The notes beneath the pieces were generated by a model, which saw only the letters and a list, made by a program, of their open reading frames with translations, searched no databases and had not been told where the DNA came from. 23,941 bases of DNA, from positions 1 to 23,941 of the forward strand of contig NXFV01001106.1 in assembly GCA_002803225.1 (NCBI GenBank). Reading direction: 5' to 3'. This document shows, piece after piece, positions 1-7,723 of this stretch (positions are counted from its first letter, which is position 1; every line of letters starts with the position of its first letter). Origin of the DNA: Gamarada debralockiae. Its lineage: Eukaryota; Ascomycota; Leotiomycetes; Helotiales; Hyphodiscaceae. Both the position numbers and the translations under genes were made by a program.

Positions 1-790
1 GAAGAACCTTATAGTATAGGCGTTCGATAATGAGGAGTAGATTAATCTTTCTAGTCCTGCTAGCTAGTAGCCTAGCGATAATGAGTTAAATGTAACCGGG
101 TTCTACTTCTCTAATTCGATAAAGGGCTATAAGGAGACGTTTGATATAATTTATATGTTAAAAATACTATTAGATAGTTCTTACGAGCGTATTTTCTCTA
201 CTGATAATAACTTGTTCTTAATGGAGGATAATTCTCAGACTCAAATAGCCTTAAAAGCCTTCTTTAGTCTATAAAATATACATAAGAAGCGTTTTTAAGT
301 TTAGAGTTTATATGTAGATTAAATAAATACTAAATAAACGGATAAATATGTAATTTATTTTATTCTAAGTAATATACTAATCTTTATACTAATCTAATAT
401 TAACTAATAATCTAATAGAGCCTAATAATCGAGCGTCACTACTCGTTTAGAAGTCACTCGAGCTACAACTTCCTAGGTTATTAGCAATGGCTAAAGACTT
501 ACTTTGTATTTTAATAGCTAATACATTCCAATTTAATATATATTTATATTATTTACAATTTATATGACTAGTAAAGAATAGGATCCTATTCTCGTCCTAC
601 TCTATAGGACGAAGGCTATAAGTAATCCCATCCTATGGGATCCTACTTTAGTTACATGGGACGGGATCCCATGGGATAGTGCGTAGTCTATAGTTTATAA
701 ATCAATTTATTATACGAATACGATCCTTATAATGTTATAATTAATATAATTGATACTTGTTCTCGTGTTTATCGTAGTTACGATATTCGC
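1..790. other. AT-rich, gene-free block, probably RIP-degraded repeat DNA
   Basis: No convincing coding region is visible on either strand; stop codons are dense in all frames. The text is dominated by A and T with very frequent TpA steps, and it changes sharply to a GC-richer composition at about 790-850. This is the composition expected when RIP (C-to-T change at repeated DNA, mostly at CpA) has worn down a transposon. I cannot name the original element. The last 200 bp before the boundary hold a cluster of short palindromes, listed separately. RIP is an inference from composition. Confidence 0.55.
592..677. repeat. cluster of short perfect palindromes
   Basis: Three perfect inverted repeats lie within 86 bp. 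TCGTCCTA (592-599) pairs with TAGGACGA (605-612). ATCCCAT (625-631) pairs with ATGGGAT (635-641). ATCCCATGGGAT (666-677) is an unspaced 12-bp palindrome. GGATCC-like words recur between them (581-586, 639-644, 664-669). The block could be the remains of a MITE or of nested terminal inverted repeats. Its function is unknown. Confidence 0.6.
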
Positions 791-900
791 GAAAACTGGA
801 AATTGGGTTTTGTCGTTAAGGTAGTTGCTGCCCTCCGTGCCTTTTGAACCCCTTCAGTCTCGCCCGTCGCCCGCTGTCAATACGCTCGCCCGACTACTAG

Positions 901-1530
901 GGCTCACAGGCCCCCGATGATGTTTGGTTCTCACGCGATATCCATAATAACCAACACCAGCACTGGATGCTAGTTGTCAAGGGCCACAAGTTCGAACTGG
1001 TGCGGAGGGCCGAGGGCGACTTCATGTTCATCTGCGGCCATGAGCGTGGCTGGAACCCGGAACACGAGCGCCAGAAGCCGAGCAGCAGCACGCGAGGAGG
1101 CTACGGCAACGGCTACGACAGCTGGTGCGTGGTGCGTATCGGCAGGTCGCACCTATCCGACAGGGAAATCGAGCGGTGCTTCGCTGCTGCCCACGCAGGC
1201 TACCCCACTAAACTTTCCTGGACACAGTGCCAGGACTTCCTCCGCCGCTTCGCCGACCAGCTCGTCGACCGTCATGACCTCAAATATTGGCGGTTCTTCA
1301 TCGACAATACCACCATCGAACGTCGGGCGGTCCCCCACCTCCCTCCACCGCCGGGGGCGCTCGTGCAGCTGGAACAGACACGGGCACGGGAACAGCGTAA
1401 CGTCACGCGTCGTGTAGAAAATTTTAATACGTGGCAGGCGGGCTTCCTTATGGCGCAGCAACAGAATATTGCGGTGAACAACCAGATCGTGCAGAATTAC
1501 CAGAACTTCGGCATGGGGTACGGAAATTGA
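901..1530 (+). CDS. 5'-incomplete gene, possible papain-fold (LRAT/PPPDE-like) small protein
   Basis: The frame is open from 901 to the TGA at 1528-1530. The first ATG in it is at 967, giving 187 residues, but coding character begins earlier: the codons from 901 read into a QHW motif (His codon 961-963) just before that Met. A His-Trp followed by a short strand and FELVR, and about 95 residues later a Cys in WTQCQDF, resemble the His and Cys motifs (HW...; NCxxF) of LRAT/PPPDE-type permuted papain folds. This is a motif-level inference only. The true start is probably in an upstream exon, joined at an acceptor AG at 899-900 or 908-909. No suitable upstream ATG exon is visible because the AT-rich block begins there, so the gene may be truncated. 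The C-terminal 25 residues are rich in Gln, Asn and Gly. Real gene or recent relic: undecided. Confidence 0.5.
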   Translation, partial: GSQAPDDVWFSRDIHNNQHQHWMLVVKGHKFELVRRAEGDFMFICGHERGWNPEHERQKPSSSTRGGYGNGYDSWCVVRIGRSHLSDREIERCFAAAHAGYPTKLSWTQCQDFLRRFADQLVDRHDLKYWRFFIDNTTIERRAVPHLPPPPGALVQLEQTRAREQRNVTRRVENFNTWQAGFLMAQQQNIAVNNQIVQNYQNFGMGYGN

Positions 1531-2456
1531 GAGGGCTATGAGGTCTTGCGTCGGGGTTCTCACTATCTAGTGATCTTACCACTTCTCGTCCATGTTGTAC
1601 TGTAGATATTCTCCGGCAGAATGAGTTGGATCCCTGGTCACGTGACATACACTAGCATGTGACTGTGAGTCACATGCTTGAGTCATGTGGCACTTCTACC
1701 TAATTTGTCTGATGACTATAAAGAAGAGTATCTGCCTTGATAGATAGTTTGAATATTATCACACTTGTACCTCAGTTCAGAGTTTCTAGTGAATGGCCGG
1801 ATCTTGTAATACCTTCCCGATCACCTCAAACTAGTGCGTAATCTTAATCATACATATTGTTCTCGTGACATTTCCAGTCTATCGCTCTCAGTCTTCTTGA
1901 TTTGAGCGCTAGATGACGCTTCTCGAAGCCCTGGGCCTAATGTCTATCACTGTGTCCCGAGACAACATCAACAATTTTCCACATAACAATGTCAACTCTG
2001 GACTAAGAGCCAGGATATTCTCGGAATAGGGAGCGCAATGTCTAGATTTAAGCTCTTCTTTATATTGGGCGTATATTATCTAGAGTTACAGTACAATACC
2101 ACTTCGTACCTTAAGGGGATTTTAGCCTCACTTCCTTTGGCAGACCCTTAGCTGCTAGATAGGCAATTAAACCTCGAGAAATTGTTTTTTACCATAGATC
2201 AACATATAAAAAAGCTATTCCGAAACTATTGAACTCCTGACATTCTTTGCGCTGCTGCAATTATTCTTACCGCAACAAGCACAATTAGCGAGCAAGGGTC
2301 AAGGCTGCAATCAGTAAGACCTGGCCGAAAATAGTATGGAGGGATAAAAGCACCCGCTCGCCTATTTCCAGTCATGCACAGCCCGACTGTAAAACCCTCA
2401 CCTCCGTATTGTTCCAACAATCCTTCCAAAGCACCTAGGGCCTTGTCGACGTCTCT
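1531..2456. other. intergenic spacer upstream of the HET gene
   Basis: No coding region is supported. The proximal part holds the palindromic site cluster at 1637-1690. A TATA-like run, TATAAAAAAG, lies at 2205-2214, about 245 bp before the HET start codon. That distance would imply a long leader, so the assignment is weak. Short frames on either strand lack any recognisable protein pattern. Confidence 0.5.
1637..1690. promoter_or_regulatory. palindromic CACGTG/CATGTG site cluster
   Basis: GTCACGTGAC (1637-1646) is a perfect 10-bp palindrome with a CACGTG E-box core. It is followed by an 11-bp perfect inverted repeat, AGCATGTGACT (1654-1664) and AGTCACATGCT (1668-1678), with a 3-bp spacer; each arm contains a CATGTG or CACATG half. 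A further AGTCATGTGG follows at 1681-1690. Such symmetrical sites bind dimeric bHLH (or bZIP) factors in fungi. Whether this serves the gene at 901-1530 (107 bp past its stop) or the HET gene (about 800 bp ahead) cannot be told. Binding is inference; the symmetry is directly visible. Confidence 0.45.
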
Positions 2457-4373
2457 ATGGAATCATACGCGTATAAGCCTTTGCATGGAGAGAAAGCCAT
2501 CCGATTGCTCTACCTGCAATGTGGAGCAAGTTCAGAGCTCGTTGTCCAGCTACGGGAGCATTCTTTAGATTCGCATCCACCGTACGAGGCTCTTTCATAT
2601 ACGTGGCACACTCCAGAGTATGAAGGCCTACACAAAGAAACCGTTGTTGGCGATAAGCGCACTGAATGGGTCGTCTGTGACAACCGACGCATATATATCA
2701 CCCCCAATTGTGAAGCCGCACTCCTTCAGCTCCGACAGCCAGATACGACGCGAATCTTATGGGTTGACGCTATATGCATCAACCAGGAAGATATTACAGA
2801 GCGGAATAAACAAGTTCTTCTAATGCAGAAAATTTACAGCGCATGTGAAGAAGTATTATGTTGGATTGGGGAGGGCAATAATAACGTGTCTGCACTGTTT
2901 GAGTACGTCAAGTTATCCGTCAGCCAGTTCAAGGAGTCGCAGAGGCTACTTGAGCTGGAGCAGGATGAAGATACGATTCAGCAGAGTCAGGTGGCCATGT
3001 TTTCGTTCATAAAGACTCGTTCTGCGATATGTGTGCCAGTCAAAGACGCTGAATCCACACCCCTCTTCCGAGGTATATCGTCACTTCAAGTACGCTCGTA
3101 CTGGGATCGCATCTGGGTCCTACAAGAGATTAGAGCAGCAGCGCAGAAAACTATAATTTGCGGAGAGGCTCAAATTGATTATGAGGACTTTGGCCTATTT
3201 ATAATGACAGATCACACTCTCAACAGAAGAGCTAAACGGGATGATTTGGCTCTTCAGAGATATGGGCGCTCGTGGATCGGAGGATTTCTAAGCAAGTTTA
3301 TGCTTCAAGTGATTGTAGTCGATGGCGACGAGAGTCTCTCCGCACTAGATACTCTCCACGATGGCGTTGATTTCCTGTCGACCGATCCAAGGGACAAAGT
3401 CTTCGCACTAATTGGTCTTTCCGAGCAGCTCAGAGAGCTAGTACCAGCACCCGATTATTCACAGACTACTAGGGAAGTGTACACGAATACTGCTGCAGCA
3501 ATTCTGGATCGTACGAAAGGGCTCGATCTGCTTTATTACTGTTTTGGCCAGGCGTGTGAAGCAGGCCTCCCGTCATGGGTCCCTGATTGGAGTTCGGCGG
3601 AGCGCCAGTGGTGGAAACCCCAAATTAAAGCTGCTCAGCACTTCCAAGCGACGAAGGCATTGACGCCGTGTTTTGATATACAGCTACATGACACCAGTTT
3701 AAAGGTCAAAGGTATGTTCGTCGACACAATAGACTCGGTTGCCGAACACTATGCCTCCGATATAATCAATATCGCGACAAGCGTTCGCCAGGTGGAGTGT
3801 CCCAGCAATTGGCATAATAATTCTGGACCAATAGAATTTTTCTTGACATATCCCTACAAAATCTGGCAGCAATGGTGCTTAATGTCGAACAAATGCTCTT
3901 CCGAGCCCTGGGCCGCTGGAACTGGGACAGACGCTGATCCGTTATGGTTTCTCTTAAACGCAGTACTATGTCGACCGGAACTGCATCACGGTTACGAGGT
4001 CTGGCGTGAGATTTTGCAGAAGAAAAACTTGTCTCTTATGGAGCGTGCACAGCATATCGCGACGCATGACAAGGTACGCGAGTTCGACGACTCCGCGACA
4101 GCCTTCGCTGGATTGACTCTTTGCACCACAGCGGGTAATCGGCTTGCTTTGGTGCCAGAAGTCGCTCGAGAACGCGACAAGGTAGCCTTAATTGCTGGCT
4201 GCTCTCTTCCTTTTATTATTCGCGCCAATACTGGGGGCTACAAGCTCATCGGTGCGTCATATGTTCATGGCATTATGCATGGAGAAGCTATCATGGAGGA
4301 AGAGGACCAGCTTGTGACCATTCTTTTAAACGGAGAGACGGATGTAGATGAGATGGCCAAGTTGGATTCTTGA
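2457..4373 (+). CDS. HET-domain (heterokaryon incompatibility) protein
   Basis: A single uninterrupted frame of 638 residues. The HET domain (Pfam PF06985) spans about residues 42-225, with its three hallmark blocks: PYEALSYTW (42-50), LWVDAICINQ (101-110) and SYWDRIWVLQEI (214-225). The family's usual TDPRDKVFALIGL (309-321) and LPSWVPDWS (371-379) blocks follow, and the C-terminal region has the common ending with a GYKLIGASYVHGIMHGEA motif. HET proteins are intracellular triggers or executors of programmed cell death when unlike strains fuse; the toxicity lies in the HET domain. The start fits because the ATG stands a few residues before the YKPL...IRLLYL block at which these proteins usually begin. 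I see no intron, frameshift or internal stop, so the copy appears intact. It has no NACHT, WD40 or ankyrin part, unlike het-e/het-d type proteins. Its recognition partner is unknown. Confidence 0.93.
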   Translation: MESYAYKPLHGEKAIRLLYLQCGASSELVVQLREHSLDSHPPYEALSYTWHTPEYEGLHKETVVGDKRTEWVVCDNRRIYITPNCEAALLQLRQPDTTRILWVDAICINQEDITERNKQVLLMQKIYSACEEVLCWIGEGNNNVSALFEYVKLSVSQFKESQRLLELEQDEDTIQQSQVAMFSFIKTRSAICVPVKDAESTPLFRGISSLQVRSYWDRIWVLQEIRAAAQKTIICGEAQIDYEDFGLFIMTDHTLNRRAKRDDLALQRYGRSWIGGFLSKFMLQVIVVDGDESLSALDTLHDGVDFLSTDPRDKVFALIGLSEQLRELVPAPDYSQTTREVYTNTAAAILDRTKGLDLLYYCFGQACEAGLPSWVPDWSSAERQWWKPQIKAAQHFQATKALTPCFDIQLHDTSLKVKGMFVDTIDSVAEHYASDIINIATSVRQVECPSNWHNNSGPIEFFLTYPYKIWQQWCLMSNKCSSEPWAAGTGTDADPLWFLLNAVLCRPELHHGYEVWREILQKKNLSLMERAQHIATHDKVREFDDSATAFAGLTLCTTAGNRLALVPEVARERDKVALIAGCSLPFIIRANTGGYKLIGASYVHGIMHGEAIMEEEDQLVTILLNGETDVDEMAKLDS

Positions 4374-5329
4374 TTCAGACCGAGATATTAGCTTCCTTCT
4401 GATCATCGACCAAGTGAAGTTACTCTTCACGTCTGCACTATTAGCTGCGGCTATCGATCTGGTCGAGTGTCGTTCATGAATTTGCATTTCGCAGTTTTAC
4501 CGCTGGCCTCCTCCCCACCCAAACTCTAGATCGATTTATGTACTTTCATACTATCTAAGAGCAGAGCGAGTGGCAATAACATGGAGTAATATAAATTTAG
4601 AAATAGAATAATGGACATACGATGAGTAAAGTGGAATTCTGCTTCTAGAGCCCATAGTTTCCGCCTGGCCAGATTTCGCAGCCAGCGACAAGCATGGCAG
4701 ATCTCGTGGGCTGGCAAGCATCAGCGTCAGAATACCGAGGCAGGATAGGCATGGCAGCCTTTCGAAGATTTGTTCGTGCGTATGAGAACAAAATTCAAGA
4801 GCTTTTCAGGCATTCAGGTGCCACCGTGCTGCTAGAAATTCAATAAATTTAGAGGCAATAGCCACGTGCGCTTGTTCATAAATTACTAATTGCATGCGCA
4901 TAACTAGTAAATGTACCCGAAGTCGGATCCCTGCATGGCTATACTGCTTTCGGCCGTATCTTACGAACCCCAAATGCGTGACCAAAATAAATGCAGCCGC
5001 ACGAACATAGCAGTAAGAAGATTAAAACTCTCGGGTTAGTATCTGTTGGTATCAGACTGTATCTGGCAAACTTTATATATAAAATTATTGATTAAACGGC
5101 CACAAAGGACAAAGCTGAGTTAGGAAAGTTAAACCGTACCTCGGGTATAAAGTGGTATTGGTACGGTGAGCAGAGGATACACCGGCTTTATATCATATTA
5201 GCTTAAAGCGGATAGCTTATACTCTTTATTCCGAGAATATTGCTGCTCCTAGCCAAGATTTGATATTGTTGCGTGGATAATTGGTCGCGATGTCTCGCAA
5301 CACAGTGTCTCGCCACGCAGGGACGCACA
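4374..5329. other. AT-rich intergenic spacer
   Basis: No gene is supported. The first 150 bp are presumably the 3' flank of the HET gene. The rest is AT-rich with scattered stops in all frames. At its right end a 15-bp near-duplicate pair (5291-5305 and 5306-5320, both starting TGTCTCGC) leads into the 31-nt repeat copy at 5305-5335. Confidence 0.5.
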
Positions 5330-5335
5330 TTAGTT
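5305..5335 (+). repeat. 31-nt direct repeat, copy A
   Basis: This copy matches 6203-6233 in the same orientation at 26 of 31 positions by eye; the core CCAC.CAGGGACG.AC.TTAGTT has 20 matches in 23. It overlaps the point where the pogo-like transposase frame ends, and its last bases supply that frame's final codons. It may be one end of a small mobile element that cut the transposase, but no matching inverted copy was found. Confidence 0.45.
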
Positions 5336-5650
5336 CTTGCCTAGAGGCTTGATCGCTTTACCCGTCGTGGAACGTTGGCGGGCGATACTAAAGGCTAGTG
5401 AAGGTACAAACTTTATATGCACAGGATTTCCGAGGTCAAACATTAGTTTCAAAAACTTTTCGAGGGCTTTCTCTTCCGACAGAGTGAGATATTGTTGGCT
5501 CTGGGCCTTCTGTTCTTTCGAGCGTCGCCCTTGTGCATGATGATAGAGGGTCGAGGGAGGGGCATTCCTACGTTTTGATATGGCATCATATATTCGAGGT
5601 TCTCCCGGCAGAAAGCCCTTTGCAAGGGCTTCACTGGCGCGGTCGCTCAT
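5330..5650 (-). pseudogene. truncated pogo/Fot1-like transposase fragment (CENP-B type DNA-binding part)
   Basis: The frame gives 106 residues starting MSDRASEALAKGF. It carries the two helix-turn-helix units of pogo-type (Fot1, Tigger/CENP-B-like) transposases: a Psq-like unit with APPSTLYHHAQGRRSKEQ at about 31-48, then the Tc5/CENP-B unit with YLTLSEEKALEKF at about 54-66 and PSLAFSIARQRS at about 83-94. Full-length relatives continue with a DDE catalytic domain of several hundred residues. Here the frame stops after GKN, and no DDE motif was found in the next kilobase downstream on the same strand. The copy therefore cannot be autonomous. The break coincides with the 31-nt repeat. A domesticated short DNA-binding protein is conceivable but has no support. 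Confidence 0.75.
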
Positions 5651-6727
5651 GCTAACTTACTGCGATAATGGAGATAGGGATAGGAACGATTGAGTGGCAC
5701 TCACCACAAAGCGAAAGCAGACACTTAGGTATTCATGGAAATTTCTAGAAGAACGCTATACTTTATCTAAATACAGTATAATACACAATATAATACGACT
5801 AGCGTAATTGTAAATACAACATTATATAAGCGCGATAAATTCGCTTGGCGTTTTGTGAGCCCTTCCCCTTTGACCAGATAAACTCGGCACGCAAGTTTCC
5901 TTGCACTCTGTGTCTTCAAAACTTACAGTTATATTCTTTCTTAATAGCACCTCCGTGCCGTGGCCCCGAAACTCGGAGACAGGCCGATACTCATGATAGA
6001 GCAGGGGGAAATAGCCGAAGCGACTTTCGACGCCGTCGACAGGACGATCGACAGCATGACTACAACCGCGGTATTTTATCACTACAAACCGAATCCTTGT
6101 GGAGAAACGGCTGAAGAACAACAGCACACTGACTCTAACTTCATATACTCGCGAGGGAGAAATTTGAGACCCCTAAGCAATAGATTCTTCTCGGCACGGT
6201 GGGTTTCTCTCCACCCAGGGACGGACGTTAGTTTAACGTAGCTGAGGCCTGCCTCAGTTTGGGTATAGGAAACAGAATAAAAAATGTTTCGCTGAAATGC
6301 GCACAATACAATTGTGAAGTACAGGGTGGAAGGAGATATAAGTGGTTATATACTTTAAAAAACAAAGCCTATGCCAGCACATTAGTGATGAAAGAAATAA
6401 CAGGTCATTGTTGATGTAGGTGAGAATCCAAAGGGAGAAATATGACGAAGGAGGTCACGAAGGGACAAAGCCGTAGATATACAGATAAAGGAGCGAAGCT
6501 CAAAATGGAAACAAAGAAAGCCATTGTTGAAGACACAAAGAGCATTCTTGCCGAAGTTTCAATCATTGAAGTTGTGCCTGCTACCGTATCTGATTTCAAG
6601 TGTCCACAGAGGTGCGTCAGCTCAGCTCGAGGCTTTTCAGAATCAGTGGAGCTCTTATAAATACCTATCATGTCAGATTCAGCAATATATAAGACTTTGC
6701 ATTGGTATGGGTCGGGATCAGGATGAG
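5651..6727. other. intergenic spacer with repeat remnants
   Basis: No gene is supported. Overlapping short frames on both strands at about 5822-6240 and 6405-6731 lack recognisable motifs and compete with each other. The second copy of the 31-nt repeat sits at 6203-6233. It is followed at 6242-6257 by a small perfect hairpin, CTGAGGC-CT-GCCTCAG. The region may be transposon-derived. Confidence 0.45.
6203..6233 (+). repeat. 31-nt direct repeat, copy B
   Basis: This is the partner of 5305-5335, same orientation, 898 bp apart, with 5 mismatches. Similarity fades on both sides. Because the copies are direct rather than inverted, they are not a terminal inverted repeat pair of a single element. 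Confidence 0.45.
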
Positions 6728-7195
6728 TCATGAACTCCGCTGTGATGCATTATATTTCGCGAATGTTATCCAAGGGCCGGCTTTTGAAGTGGGAACGTTC
6801 GGTGGTGTTGCCAACAGCAAGATAGACTTCATGAGGATGATTTGCAGCCGCGCCAAGTAAGCAGATGTTGTCAATGGATCAACTTCCTGCGTCACTCGAG
6901 AAATTGGGTGGTTGCAAAGATTGATGTACGGAAGTTCGCGTGTGATCGCGAACATGGCAATGCCGTCACTGTTTTGCATTATCTTGTCGATCAGCGTTTG
7001 TAATGCGTCCTCGTCGGCTCTTTGGATTATGGTGAAAATGAAATTGGTGAAAGCAACGATAGCGATGATCTCTCTTCCGCAATACAGATCGGCACGTACA
7101 TATCGCTGTTTATGCGCTTGATTCAGACCTTGATAGGCGGCGAGGAGCGGGTTTCTCCATGGATTGGTCCCGGGAATTTCACGTTTTTGAGCCAT
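6728..7195 (-). CDS. doubtful hypothetical protein, possibly a decayed gene
   Basis: A 155-residue frame begins MAQKREIPGTNPWRNPLLAAYQ, with an ordinary amino-acid mix and codon use. I do not recognise the family. An in-frame stop lies only six codons upstream of the Met. Just upstream, in another frame on the same strand (about 7400 down to 7136), a second stretch of some 90 codons looks protein-like, with a basic start and a Thr/Pro-rich part (QQPTPPATPATLTIRP). The two overlap around 7140-7200, which would fit one gene broken by a frameshift or an intron I could not place. No transmembrane segment or signal peptide is convincing. It may be a relic. Confidence 0.35.
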   Translation of the reverse strand: MAQKREIPGTNPWRNPLLAAYQGLNQAHKQRYVRADLYCGREIIAIVAFTNFIFTIIQRADEDALQTLIDKIMQNSDGIAMFAITRELPYINLCNHPISRVTQEVDPLTTSAYLARLQIILMKSILLLATPPNVPTSKAGPWITFAKYNASQRSS

Positions 7196-7723
7196 AAGCC
7201 GTTGAGTTGCCTAAGAATCGATTGATATGTGGTCTGGGCAGAGCGGGCGGATCGAACTGCCGTAGATTTAGAACCACCGCGAGAAGGTCGTATTGTGAGT
7301 GTTGCAGGTGTTGCCGGAGGTGTTGGCTGTTGTGTAGTGGTGTTGCTCCAAGCGTTGTTAGCTTCTCGCAGAGTCCTCTTCCTTCTTCTTTCCTTAGCTT
7401 AGTTTCTCTTGTCTTAGTGCGAATACCACCGTGCTCTTCTTGAGGCCTCTGTGTAATGCCGTGACATATACATAGTTATAAGTAGTTGCTATCACACTAA
7501 AATATTTCCTAGTTAACATCCAACTAGGCTGTTTTTACAACAGATAATGTTAGGCGTTTAATAACTTCTACTTCTACAAATTTGCAGCTAACCTGATTTC
7601 CCAACTTTGGTAGACCTCTCTTGTACATTTCGCGAACCTGCAAAAACCAAAGACGTTGATCTAAATGGTATGAGTCGCCATAGGTACCTCATTATCGTTC
7701 AGAACTCACTAATAGTCCGTTCT
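7196..7723. other. intergenic spacer, possible upstream part of a broken gene
   Basis: The first 200 bp hold the Thr/Pro-rich frame described with the 6728-7195 gene, on the minus strand. A pyrimidine-rich tract (about 7375-7410, plus strand) and AT-rich sequence follow up to the stop codon of the NACHT gene. Nothing else is supported. Confidence 0.4.

Noticed and set aside
5822..6241. Overlapping frames of about 90-100 codons on both strands
   Set aside because: None shows recognisable motifs or a clear composition advantage; they lie in a region with repeat remnants.
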